The notes under the pieces are model-generated. The model was not told the DNA's origin and made no database searches. It saw only the letters and a program-made list of their open reading frames with translations. This document shows positions 53,451 through 61,825 of a DNA stretch of 64,000 nt, piece by piece (within the stretch, counting starts at the first letter, position 1; every line of letters begins with the position of its first letter). This stretch comes from an uncultured Chlamydiae bacterium (GTDB taxonomy: Bacteria; Chlamydiota; Chlamydiia; Chlamydiales; 2-12-FULL-49-11). The stretch is from the NCBI GenBank assembly GCA_937996705.1, contig CALKUQ010000018.1, positions 1 to 64,000 of the forward strand. Reading direction: 5' to 3'. Both the position numbers and the translations under genes were made by a program.

Positions 53451-53843
53451 ATGGCAGACGAGAAAAAATTTAATGGGTTTACAGTATCTGAATTAGAGAG
53501 CAGGGTAAAAAAATACGGCTTAGAGATTTGCATGTGCGTCACATTCATTTTAAGTGCAATTTTTACACTGGCCTGGGGTGGCTCTATGCTTTTATGGTCT
53601 ATACTTCTTTGCATGATCTTGGCAGTTATTGGCGCCATTTTTCCTAAACCGGTCAAAAGAGCGTTTCATTCTACGCTAGAATTCATTTATAAAGAAAGAG
53701 TTACATCGATTGCAGCAGCTGTTATCAGCATACTAGCTAGCATTTTCCTCCCCGTGATCATATTCGCCCTAGTAGGCCTAATTGCAGGAAAATCAATTGC
53801 TTTACATGCATCCGCTTGCTGCTCAACAAGTAGCGAAAAGTAA
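53451..53843 (+). CDS. Small multi-pass membrane protein
   Basis: Not recognised. 130 residues with hydrophobic helices at about 25-43, 45-63 and 84-114 (RVTSIAAAVISILASIFLPVIIFALVGLIAG), and a short C-terminal tail with Cys-Cys. AGAGGG lies eight bases before the ATG. The upstream 174 bases hold no other gene. It is followed by a structured inverted repeat at 53852-53899. Confidence 0.65.
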   Translation: MADEKKFNGFTVSELESRVKKYGLEICMCVTFILSAIFTLAWGGSMLLWSILLCMILAVIGAIFPKPVKRAFHSTLEFIYKERVTSIAAAVISILASIFLPVIIFALVGLIAGKSIALHASACCSTSSEK

Positions 53844-53851
53844 ATCGTCAT

Positions 53852-53899
53852 AGCCACTTCGGAGCAAGAATCAAATGATTCTCAATTCAGGAAGTGGCT
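53852..53899. repeat. Nested inverted repeats
   Basis: Perfect 9-bp outer arms (AGCCACTTC at 53852-53860, GAAGTGGCT at 53891-53899) enclose an inner stem GAATC/GATTC around AAAT (53868-53881). It lies nine bases after the 53451-53843 stop. No T run follows, so it is a structured 3' end or RNA element rather than a plain terminator. Confidence 0.6.
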
Positions 53900-54023
53900 C
53901 CCCTGAAAAATATCTTTCACACCTAAAAATCAATAACTTGCAGTTTGTCCTCCTTTGTAGTCATACTATTTTTTAGATAATTAAGGCTTCCATACAATAC
54001 ATTAATAATCAATATTTTAATGT

Positions 54024-54052
54024 TTGTAATAAAAATATAAGCTTCCTATAAT
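54024..54052 (+). promoter_or_regulatory. Promoter of the SDR-like gene
   Basis: TTGTAA (54024-54029), 17-base spacer, TATAAT (54047-54052). The -10 is the left edge of the palindrome at 54047-54067. Confidence 0.5.
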
Positions 54053-54067
54053 TATGTAATAATTATA
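54047..54067. promoter_or_regulatory. Palindrome overlapping the -10 of the SDR-like gene
   Basis: TATAATTAT, GTA, ATAATTATA: perfect 9-bp arms around three bases. It covers the -10 and the likely transcription start, where a bound repressor would block polymerase. It shares the ATAATTAT core with the palindrome at 1995-2015 upstream of the SET gene. Confidence 0.4.
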
Positions 54068-54079
54068 TTGGAGGTTATT

Positions 54080-55522
54080 TTGGCAATTCACTTTAGGTAT
54101 TCAGCACCTTATGCTATGGACGCTCTAACAAGAGCTCTAGAGGATACGCCCCCTCTATCCCCCACTCCAGAGAAATTCAAAATGTCTTCATCGAAATTTG
54201 AAGCACTCTATACACCCATTAGACTAACTGAAGAAAGAAGGGTTGAATTGGTTCAAGAAGGCCCCTCTTCTCCAAAAGGATCAACCATAATAATTACACC
54301 TGCACCTGAAAAAACAACCCCAAAGGTCTCCTCCCTATCTCATAAAATTCTTATTTTAATCGGGGGAAATGCAGGTTTTTCAAGAATATTAAGAAATGAT
54401 TGGCTAGATAGGCATTCCGATGGAATAGTGATCTCTCTGGTTAGAAAACCAAATAACTACCCCGACCCAAGTCGTTGCATATCGATCGCTATGGGAGATT
54501 ATGGCTATCACAATCCTGCAAAAATTCAAGCACTAGTTGAAGAGAAACTCCTCGAGCTAAATCCAGAAAGCATATCTATTGTTTCCTGCGCAGGAACTGC
54601 AGATCCTAAATGCGGAGAAACTTTATACACAAGTAACATTTTACCTACGATTAACTCTGCCAAAGGGATAATAAAAATCGCGCACGATCTAAAAGTTAAA
54701 AATATCGCCTTTATCTACCTAAGTTCGATTGCCTGCTCTTATGTTGACCCTAAACAGTCCCCCTACGTACTCAGCAAACTCGTAGCAGAAGAAAAAGCTG
54801 AAGCCCTTATGATAAAAGCGCGGGAGTCAGGAGAATTCAGCTCTGTAACCTATGCAGGTCTTAGAGCTGGAGCGATTAAATCCCGCGAAGATTGCGCGGA
54901 TAAATCGCATCACCCTCATGATTGTGAAGGTCTTGCAACTATGCTCCCCTATTTTCCAACACCTGGGAAAAGAGGTCAAATCGATCCAGCATTCCCTTAT
55001 CTAGCCGCAAGAGATCTTGCAGATATTATTCTAAATATAATAGATGCAAAGACAAATTTCTCAGGAAACTTCGACGCTGTCTCTTCTGAGTTGGTAACCT
55101 ATTCTGAGATGGCAAAAACTTATACAAGCTTTTACGGAATTGATCATTTTCCCATCTACTTACCGACGGAACTCCTTAAAGAATTAGCAGAAATAATTCC
55201 CCACGGAAAGTTCTCCGCTTACGCATTTTATTTATTAGAGGAACTATGCAAAGAAAACTCGCGACCATTTGACACAACTCAAGCGAAATTTTGGCTTAAC
55301 AGAGACTTTATAAAATTGAAAGAGATCGGCGTTCCAACTGATGAAGAGAGCGGGAAACCAATTTACCCTGAGTCTGCAGTTTCAGCACACTTGAAAGAGG
55401 CGACAATACAATTTCTAAAAGATCCCAGAAAACTAGCAAAAGCGATCTTAGCTCTAGCAAAACATTCACCTGAATTGCTAGAAGAGATTCACCACATAGT
55501 GACAAAAGGGGCGAGAAGCTAA
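54080..55522 (+). CDS. SDR-fold (NAD-epimerase-like) protein with disordered N-terminus
   Basis: 480 residues. Residues 1-88 are Pro/Ser/Thr/Glu-rich and look unstructured. From 89 there is a Rossmann fold: KILILIGGNAGFSR (altered glycine motif, 95-100), IVSCAGTADP at strand 4, and the extended-SDR catalytic pattern, Ser215/216 with Tyr229 and Lys233 (YVLSK). The C-terminal 130 residues are helical. The start is TTG at 54080, set by TGGAGG five bases upstream. The 88-residue leader on a lone gene with its own promoter suggests a secreted protein, but substrate and location are unknown. Confidence 0.7.
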   Translation: MAIHFRYSAPYAMDALTRALEDTPPLSPTPEKFKMSSSKFEALYTPIRLTEERRVELVQEGPSSPKGSTIIITPAPEKTTPKVSSLSHKILILIGGNAGFSRILRNDWLDRHSDGIVISLVRKPNNYPDPSRCISIAMGDYGYHNPAKIQALVEEKLLELNPESISIVSCAGTADPKCGETLYTSNILPTINSAKGIIKIAHDLKVKNIAFIYLSSIACSYVDPKQSPYVLSKLVAEEKAEALMIKARESGEFSSVTYAGLRAGAIKSREDCADKSHHPHDCEGLATMLPYFPTPGKRGQIDPAFPYLAARDLADIILNIIDAKTNFSGNFDAVSSELVTYSEMAKTYTSFYGIDHFPIYLPTELLKELAEIIPHGKFSAYAFYLLEELCKENSRPFDTTQAKFWLNRDFIKLKEIGVPTDEESGKPIYPESAVSAHLKEATIQFLKDPRKLAKAILALAKHSPELLEEIHHIVTKGARS

Positions 55523-55528
55523 CCCCCT

Positions 55529-55723
55529 CTATTTTGCAGGGGGCGCTACCCTTCCGAATAGACTTTTTTGAGCAGCCTGTCTTGCCTCGATAGCAGCAAG
55601 CTCTTTATTAAATAATGTATCTGCCCTTTCCTCTAATTGCTTATGAGTATAAGCTATACCAAAAAATTTCGAGCGAGGGGCAGACTGATTCGCTATACAA
55701 CTTACTACTGATCCAACAAACAT
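55529..55723 (-). CDS. Small hypothetical protein
   Basis: Not recognised. 64 residues, with a short hydrophobic N-terminus containing VVSC (Cys9), which is too close to the start for a normal lipoprotein signal. A charged helical part follows (HKQLEERADTLFNKELAAIEARQAAQ). GGAG five bases before the ATG supports translation. Its stop is six bases from that of the convergent SDR-like gene. Confidence 0.5.
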   Translation of the reverse strand: MFVGSVVSCIANQSAPRSKFFGIAYTHKQLEERADTLFNKELAAIEARQAAQKSLFGRVAPPAK

Positions 55724-55823
55724 AACAACTCCAAAAATTGTAACACGGTCTGAGATTAGTACTATTTCTAATTAAAAAGAAGTATAAAAATTTATTTATT
55801 TTAAGATTTGATGTGTTTCTTGT

Positions 55824-56507
55824 TTATTTCTGATAAAGATCGACAAGAGATATGGAATCCTCGCTTAAATGAGCATAAACCTCATTTGAAATAAGCGATT
55901 TAATCTCCCTCCATTTCTCAAGAGATGCCTCTGATTTTTGAATCAGATTTTCTAAAAACTGAGCTCGAACTAAATTTAGACCGTAAAGAGTCGGAGAACT
56001 CTCCTTAGAAATCTTTGTCTCTAATTCTTTGGCTTTTGCAAAAGCCTCGGCATACTTACCCTCTTCAATAAGAAGAGAATTTTTTGCGTAATCAAGATAG
56101 AGAGGATTGATAAAAGATAGCCTCTTTAAAGACTCGAGCGAAACTTTTTTAGCCTCAACTAGCTCCCCTTCTAAAACATAAGCTTGTTCCAGATAGGATC
56201 CAAAAGAGGGTTTCAGCTCGGGATGCTTTTTCAAAAGGCGGGTAATCTCTAGAAGATCAACCTGATTATCAGCTTTGCACTTAGCCTCCAGGATTCCTGC
56301 CTGAAAGTACTCACCCATCCTGTGATCTTTTCCATTCACACCTTTGGCAAAAAATGTTAATCCTATTGCCGCAATTGCTAGGCCAGTTAAAAAGCGCTCT
56401 TTATGTTTCCAGACTAAATCTTTTAGGAAACTCGCGCTTAGTTTTGGGGTATCTGACTCAGGAAATTTAATTTTCATACACGCTACTTTAACATAGGTCC
56501 ATTTCAA
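55824..56507 (-). CDS. Membrane-anchored helical repeat protein
   Basis: 227 residues; a TTG start overlapping the upstream stop (TTGA) is listed, and ATG at 56477 is the alternative. A membrane helix at about 40-56 (LTGLAIAAIGLTFFAKG) is followed by TPR-like helix pairs (SYLEQAYVLEGELVEAKKVSLESLKRL, YAKNSLLIEEGKYAEAFAKAKELE). Not assigned to a named family. It is translationally coupled to the gene upstream. Confidence 0.6.
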   Translation of the reverse strand: MKWTYVKVACMKIKFPESDTPKLSASFLKDLVWKHKERFLTGLAIAAIGLTFFAKGVNGKDHRMGEYFQAGILEAKCKADNQVDLLEITRLLKKHPELKPSFGSYLEQAYVLEGELVEAKKVSLESLKRLSFINPLYLDYAKNSLLIEEGKYAEAFAKAKELETKISKESSPTLYGLNLVRAQFLENLIQKSEASLEKWREIKSLISNEVYAHLSEDSISLVDLYQK

Positions 56508-56971
56508 AGTGAATTAAAAAAATCAATTCTCTCCTTTAAACATTGCTGCAACCCCTTTAAGGATTCATTCCTCTCACGAAAATAGGCCAAAGCTAAAGTT
56601 TCAACAGGAGAAAGCGTTTGCCTGGAAATCTCTTTTCTCCAACATCTGCTAGCCAGACGCAATTGCAACTGAGCATATTCACCCATCCACTCTGGATACT
56701 CTTCCGTAAATTTTTCACGGGCAGCTTCAAAAAATTCAATTTCGGTCAACCCAGGAATCCTACTCTCCCCAAATTCCCTCCAGACTCGACAAAAATCTAG
56801 ATGGCAGCTCCAACCATCGCTTTTTCGGGAAATCTCCTCCCAATACGATCTAATAGATCCAATCCATTTAACCTCGTTCACTGTTTTGAATGCAGTGACC
56901 ATCGCAATATCCGCTTCACAATTAAGATCGCCGTCTCTGAAACTCATCCTTTTTTTTGTAGACACATCCAA
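56504..56971 (-). CDS. Hypothetical protein
   Basis: Not recognised. 155 residues, mostly helical, Trp-rich (WIGSIRSYWEEISRKSDGW) and without signal or membrane segments. It stands between the 570-codon gene upstream (42-base gap) and the membrane-anchored repeat protein downstream (four-base overlap), so the three form an operon. Confidence 0.6.
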   Translation of the reverse strand: MDVSTKKRMSFRDGDLNCEADIAMVTAFKTVNEVKWIGSIRSYWEEISRKSDGWSCHLDFCRVWREFGESRIPGLTEIEFFEAAREKFTEEYPEWMGEYAQLQLRLASRCWRKEISRQTLSPVETLALAYFRERNESLKGLQQCLKERIDFFNSL

Positions 56972-57013
56972 AAAAAGCTCTCCGTCTAAATTTTGAAAAG
57001 AGACTTTAACCGA

Positions 57014-58681
57014 TTAAGATAAATTTTTAAAGATAAATTCCCTCTCCTCTGCCTTTTGAAGTAAAAATTTAGAAACGGTCTCCCAACCCTTACCACTTGG
57101 ATCCCATGGATTTAAAACTCTTAACCTTGTTCCATAAATACTTTCAATACACCTCTCAGCCTCGGTCTCAACAGAAAGAGAGGCAACTAATCTACACACA
57201 TTCAGATCGCGCTGTTCAAAAGCCTCTTCCACATCTAAATTTGAAGAGAGAGGCATTTTTTCTAAATTGGAAATTACATCTTCGACTACAGAACGAACAT
57301 GAGAACGCATCCAAACTTTCCCTATAGTATGAAGTTGAAGCCTAGCATACTCTAAGCCAATTTTTTCATCAAAAGAGCTAAAATGATAGAGGGACATAAA
57401 CTCTGAATCAATTAAAGCAAAAAAACTCGAAAAAATTTCATTTTCAAACTCCCTTACATTATCTACTAAAGCTTTTTCAGTAATCCTGTTATGCCATACG
57501 AGATTAAAAGAAATTTGAGATTGAAATCTTTGATAAAAATCGATCCATCTAGAGAAAATATTTTGATGTATACTATAACCATGCGGAAGGCTCAAAATCA
57601 TATTCCAATATCGCTCTATAACATCGTCTTTAAGTCTAAAAATATTTAGTAATGCAAAATCAGCGGCTTTATTTTTCTCGATAACGCGAAGATCCTTAAA
57701 TGCTGTTTCTTCATCATCAATTCCTATTTTTTCAAACACTGCTATTTTATAAGAGCAATTTGATTGTAATTGCATCTCAAGCAAACCCTCATCGTCAAAC
57801 AATCTAAAAGATTGATTAACAGCCTTGTCAAAATTTGTAACTGAAAATTCCTTGGGATCAAAAACACCTCCGGTTTGATACACCCCCTCTCTCTCTTCGA
57901 TTTCCAACTTAAGATCACGAAGCAAAAACTCTAGTTTTACTTTAAATAAGGAGGGGCCTGTTAGCTTAAGCTGCAAAAAACAATAATTTCTTACAATTTC
58001 TCCGAATTCCCATACATGAAGATCAAATAATTTCTCTAAAAACATCTTGTAAAATTCTTCACTGATCAATCCAATTTGGAGAGACTTTTCTTCAGGTCCA
58101 AGCCCCACTAATTTTGCCACTTCATCCTCTGCAAATCCTGTAAACTGATCAATAAGCTGAAGCAAATGCCTCTGCCAAACTTTATAATGAGTTAATACAC
58201 ATTTAGCTTGGCTCGATGTCCTAATATGGTTCCAGTATTCAAAAACAAAAAATGTCCCCTCTGAAAAAAATAGATCCCCACTAATTCTATGTTTTGCAGC
58301 AACCATTTTCATATCGGCTTGGCACATCACTTCTATTACTTTCACAATTTCGCTACTTTTTTGCTCAGACCTCGCCTTTTTTTTCTCTTGAATAGCAACT
58401 ACTTCAAAAGCGATTTTTTTAACCGCATCTTCAATCTGAGATCTATGCCTTAAATTTTTCTCCCCAAATCGATCTTTTAATTCCTCATAGATGTTTCTAG
58501 CCTCTAAAAGGGGAACCTTCATTTGCTTTGAGACTTTTATCAATCTTTTTAATAAGCCCTCTATTTTAAAAGGCATCTCCCCTTTTAAGCAAATTCGGTA
58601 AGATCTCCCTCCAAAAGTCACTTGTAATTCTCTCTTAGCTCTCTCAAGTTCGTTTTGATATTTACTTGTCACTATTTGCAT
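57014..58681 (-). CDS. Large hypothetical helical protein
   Basis: Not recognised. 555 residues, almost wholly alpha-helical by composition, with a Lys/Glu-rich coil near residues 80-115 and no signal peptide. GGAG six bases before the ATG at 58681 favours this start over an in-frame TTG 45 bases upstream. It may be a conserved chlamydial cytoplasmic or type III-related protein. It is first in an operon with the two genes downstream. Confidence 0.6.
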   Translation of the reverse strand: MQIVTSKYQNELERAKRELQVTFGGRSYRICLKGEMPFKIEGLLKRLIKVSKQMKVPLLEARNIYEELKDRFGEKNLRHRSQIEDAVKKIAFEVVAIQEKKKARSEQKSSEIVKVIEVMCQADMKMVAAKHRISGDLFFSEGTFFVFEYWNHIRTSSQAKCVLTHYKVWQRHLLQLIDQFTGFAEDEVAKLVGLGPEEKSLQIGLISEEFYKMFLEKLFDLHVWEFGEIVRNYCFLQLKLTGPSLFKVKLEFLLRDLKLEIEEREGVYQTGGVFDPKEFSVTNFDKAVNQSFRLFDDEGLLEMQLQSNCSYKIAVFEKIGIDDEETAFKDLRVIEKNKAADFALLNIFRLKDDVIERYWNMILSLPHGYSIHQNIFSRWIDFYQRFQSQISFNLVWHNRITEKALVDNVREFENEIFSSFFALIDSEFMSLYHFSSFDEKIGLEYARLQLHTIGKVWMRSHVRSVVEDVISNLEKMPLSSNLDVEEAFEQRDLNVCRLVASLSVETEAERCIESIYGTRLRVLNPWDPSGKGWETVSKFLLQKAEEREFIFKNLS

Positions 58682-58730
58682 ATAAAACTCCGATTTTGAG
58701 CAGAGACTATAGCGATTAGAAATCAATTAT

Positions 58731-59333
58731 TCAAGCAAGAGGATTTTTAAGACACTTTCTAAAGACTAAAAAGGAAATATCTGTATTTTTTCCGTGGTAC
58801 CAAGGTATATCTTGGTACCTTTTATATCCCCTTCTTACATGCTTATGCAAAACAAAATCGTGCGATCTAAGAAGTTGCACGTAATCGGGAAGATCCCGAT
58901 TATAAACAGGGGGAATCCCATCTCTTTGCCATTCTCTCCCCAGAATTTCGGAGACAATCAGCCACTTACATCGAAATTTTTGGAGCGCCTCATGCAACTC
59001 CTTATCACTTAAATGGAGAAATACTGTGTAAGCAAGATAGAGTTCTGCTCCCATTACATCATCGGTTAAAAGGGAGAATTGGTACTTTTCAAACTTAGTT
59101 TTAGCCTCTTCAATTGCAGCAGGATTGACATCAACCCCTAAGTACTTAGTAGGATCAAAACTTTCACAAAGTCTTCCATACCCACATCCAAAATCAATGA
59201 CACTATTATAGCCCACTTCATCCGACAAATCTCTTAAAACGGAATGAACATCAAAGCCTTCAGGAAACTCCCCAAAACCTTTAGGAATAACATGTTCAAG
59301 CCCTTGCTCTTTCCAGAAATCTTTTGATTGCAT
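58731..59333 (-). CDS. SAM-dependent methyltransferase
   Basis: 200 residues of class I methyltransferase fold: motif I SVIDFGCGYGRLCE (about 41-54), the acidic ribose-binding YLGVDVNPAAIEEAK, and motif IV-like LYLAYTVFLHLSDKELHEAL. Similar small enzymes act on many substrates, often near glycosyltransferase genes; the substrate is unknown. GGTGAG precedes the ATG. It lies 42 bases after mutY. Confidence 0.75.
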   Translation of the reverse strand: MQSKDFWKEQGLEHVIPKGFGEFPEGFDVHSVLRDLSDEVGYNSVIDFGCGYGRLCESFDPTKYLGVDVNPAAIEEAKTKFEKYQFSLLTDDVMGAELYLAYTVFLHLSDKELHEALQKFRCKWLIVSEILGREWQRDGIPPVYNRDLPDYVQLLRSHDFVLHKHVRRGYKRYQDIPWYHGKNTDISFLVFRKCLKNPLA

Positions 59334-59375
59334 AGGCTCACCATACTAACCCACCCATTTTCCGTATAGAAAAAA

Positions 59376-60401
59376 CTAAAATAGTTCCTTGAGATAGTTA
59401 AGAATACGGAGATGTCCCGAAGAAAAGGGGTGATTGGAGAGGTCACTTTTATGAATCCACGTGTAGCCTAACACCGGTATTTTTTGCAAAGTGCTAAAGT
59501 GAAAGGGGAAAAGACTGGCTTTAAACCGTGTAAAATGTTGCTTTTGCTTTAGTAGAGGGCTAATTAATTGAAGAGGAAGAGTAAGAGCCTCTTGAAGGAG
59601 CTTTTGATTTTCAGAAAGGACAAAATCCTCGTCAGTATCCAGATAAGGAAATTCATAAAGACCTGCCATAACCCTCCCCTTTTCTCCCTCCCTTACAAGA
59701 TAGTGGTCATCGCATACGATGCATGCAACAAACCGAAACAGCGGAGTAATCGATTTTCTTTCAGGAAGAATCGGCAACATTTCTTGACTTCCCTGTTTAT
59801 AAGCAACACAGCTTTTATGTAAGGGGCATAAATTGCAAACTGGTTTTTTAGTGCAGATTGTAGCCCCAAGTTCAATCAACCCCTCCATAGCAACGTAAGG
59901 CTCTTTCTCAGGGAGAAGATCAAATACAATTTGCCTCAGCTCTTTACTATGTTTTTTTACCTCTTTTTCAAATCCAATAACTCTTGAAACTACCCTTTCA
60001 ACATTTCCATCCAAAGCAACCGCTTTTTGATAAAATCCAAAAGAGAGAATAGCCCCTGCTGTATAATGTCCGATTCCCTTCAGCTTCAAAAGCTCTTCTA
60101 ACTGGTCTGGTAACTTTCCTTCATACTCCCTTTCAATCGTTTTCGCAAGCTCAAGCAAATTCCTAACACGAGAATAATAGCCTAGCCCCTCCCACATCTT
60201 AACAACTTCAGATTCCGTTGCTTGAGAAAGAGCTTGGAAGTTTGGAAATCTCTTCATCCACTTTTCAAAATAGGGTATCACGGCTAACGCTCTTGTTTGC
60301 TGGAGCATAACCTCCGAAATCAAAACGGAATAGGGTGTTTTTCCCTCGCGCCAGGGAAACGCTCTCCTATTTTTTAGAAACCAAATGCTCACTTGCTCCA
60401 T
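59376..60401 (-). CDS. mutY: A/G-specific adenine DNA glycosylase MutY
   Basis: Removes adenine mispaired with 8-oxoguanine. 341 residues with EVMLQQTRA (catalytic Glu), the helix-hairpin-helix GIGHYTAGAILSFGF and catalytic Asp in VALDGNVERVVSR. The 4Fe-4S cysteines are at CTKKPVCNLCPLHKSC, spaced 5-2-5 where 6-2-5 is usual. A C-terminal NUDIX-like 8-oxoG recognition domain follows. It is divergent from the coiled-coil gene at 60436. Confidence 0.94.
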   Translation of the reverse strand: MEQVSIWFLKNRRAFPWREGKTPYSVLISEVMLQQTRALAVIPYFEKWMKRFPNFQALSQATESEVVKMWEGLGYYSRVRNLLELAKTIEREYEGKLPDQLEELLKLKGIGHYTAGAILSFGFYQKAVALDGNVERVVSRVIGFEKEVKKHSKELRQIVFDLLPEKEPYVAMEGLIELGATICTKKPVCNLCPLHKSCVAYKQGSQEMLPILPERKSITPLFRFVACIVCDDHYLVREGEKGRVMAGLYEFPYLDTDEDFVLSENQKLLQEALTLPLQLISPLLKQKQHFTRFKASLFPFHFSTLQKIPVLGYTWIHKSDLSNHPFSSGHLRILNYLKELF

Positions 60402-60435
60402 ATCAACAAGTATTGTATAGACTAGATTGATATAT

Positions 60436-60813
60436 ATGGAAGATGGTTTAGAAGATTTAGAAAAAGAGGTGATTTGCCTCAGGGAGCTCCTTTCTCATCT
60501 AAAAGCTGAGGAGTCTTCTTTATTACAAGGCTCAACAACCGCTCAATTCACTGAAAATGAATCGCATCTGCAAAGAGAAAGACTTTTGCTTCAAAAAAGG
60601 CGAAAATTTCTTCTATTAGAAAAAGTAATTTCAGAAACAACTCCAGAGGTTGCAACATTTTTAGAACAAATCGCTTCTCTTAAAGAGAAAATTTCTGATC
60701 AACGAAAAAATAACATCGAATTAAAGAAGCGCTCTCTCTATCCTTTACAAAAAATCGAAATAAAACGATCAATAAAGAAAAAACCCCTAATGTTAGAAGA
60801 TCAAAATGCATAA
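60436..60813 (+). CDS. Small coiled-coil protein
   Basis: Not recognised. 125 residues, nearly all coiled coil (EDLEKEVICLRELLSHLKAE; HLQRERLLLQKRRKFLLLEKVI; LKEKISDQRKNNIELKKR) with a basic C-terminus. A TTG three codons upstream is in frame. The stop overlaps the next gene start, so it is coupled to the glycerophosphotransferase-like genes and may assist them. Confidence 0.6.
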   Translation: MEDGLEDLEKEVICLRELLSHLKAEESSLLQGSTTAQFTENESHLQRERLLLQKRRKFLLLEKVISETTPEVATFLEQIASLKEKISDQRKNNIELKKRSLYPLQKIEIKRSIKKKPLMLEDQNA

Positions 60814-61825
60814 ATCCGCCGGCTTTTTATATGGCCTTGATTTACATCACTTAGATCACTTAGCCCCCCTCTGTTCCCTCTTGTCTATTCCCCTTATTTT
60901 TACAAGTGAACTCGCCTTGGCCGTTGCAAAAGAGTTTTATCCCCATATTAAAGTGGAACTCTACTCCGAACTTACTTTTTCTGAGTCCATTTTAGTAAAT
61001 TACGATCTGATTTTCACCTGCCTTCCCAAGGAATTAATTGATCCCCTCTTTTATTTTGATGAGCATAAACTAAGAAAAAAAATTCTCTCTATTTGGCTTC
61101 CCCATGGCAATTCGGACAAAAATAATCTAGCTGCCCTTAAAAATGAAAAAATTATCCTTACCTACGGAAAACAAATGGTCGATACTTTAGCTAAAAAGGG
61201 GATTCTTGCTAAATTATTCCAGTATATTTTAGTCGGTAATTTTAGAGCCTATTTCTACAAAGAAGAGGAAAAATTTTATAAATCTATTTTAAAAAAGCAG
61301 CTCTCCTTTTCTAATAAACGGAAAACTATCCTTTATGCTCCGACATGGGATCACTCAAATGTAGAAGAAGATTTACCCTCCCTTTTAAAAACTTTGCCAA
61401 AAACGTACAATTTACTCATAAAACTTCATCCAAACACCCTTTCGAAAGGTTTTTATCTCTCGCTAGAAGAACAGTATGCAGATGATCCTCACATTAAATT
61501 TATCTCACATATCCCTACCATTTACCCCATCTTAGAAAGCAGTGATTTTCTCATAACCGACTCTTCTTCGATAGCCTATGACTTTTTGCACTTTGATAAA
61601 CAAATGTTTTTTCTAACAAAGGGGAAAACCCCTATTCATAATTGCGGATACATCTCCTCTTTAAATGAAATTGGCAACGATCTAAAAAAAGTTGATATTT
61701 TTTCAGAAGCTAGGTCTACTCTCTACGAATACGCCTTTGATAAAAAAGTTTGCTTTGGAGCCCTCTCAAAAATCATCAAAACTACTTATGACACCTACTT
61801 TGAAAACGAGCTTCACTTCTTATAA
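60806..61825 (+). CDS. CDP-glycerol glycerophosphotransferase-like protein (paralog 1)
   Basis: 339 residues with the GT-B-like C-terminal fold of the Glyphos_transf family: TILYAPTWDHS, LLIKLHPNTL, ADDPHIKFISHIPTIYPILESSDFLITDSSSIAYDFLHFDKQMFF. In Gram-positives this family makes teichoic acid backbones; in Gram-negatives related enzymes add polyol phosphates or sugars to surface polymers. The N-terminal half (LDLHHLDHLAPLCSLLSIPLIF) is shared with the next gene. Substrate unknown. Confidence 0.75.
   Translation: MHKSAGFLYGLDLHHLDHLAPLCSLLSIPLIFTSELALAVAKEFYPHIKVELYSELTFSESILVNYDLIFTCLPKELIDPLFYFDEHKLRKKILSIWLPHGNSDKNNLAALKNEKIILTYGKQMVDTLAKKGILAKLFQYILVGNFRAYFYKEEEKFYKSILKKQLSFSNKRKTILYAPTWDHSNVEEDLPSLLKTLPKTYNLLIKLHPNTLSKGFYLSLEEQYADDPHIKFISHIPTIYPILESSDFLITDSSSIAYDFLHFDKQMFFLTKGKTPIHNCGYISSLNEIGNDLKKVDIFSEARSTLYEYAFDKKVCFGALSKIIKTTYDTYFENELHFL

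Noticed and set aside
61692..61787. Longer N-terminus for the second glycerophosphotransferase-like protein
   Set aside because: The extra residues overlap deeply with paralog 1 in another frame and have no match to it; the ATG at 61788 gives alignment of both paralogs from the start.
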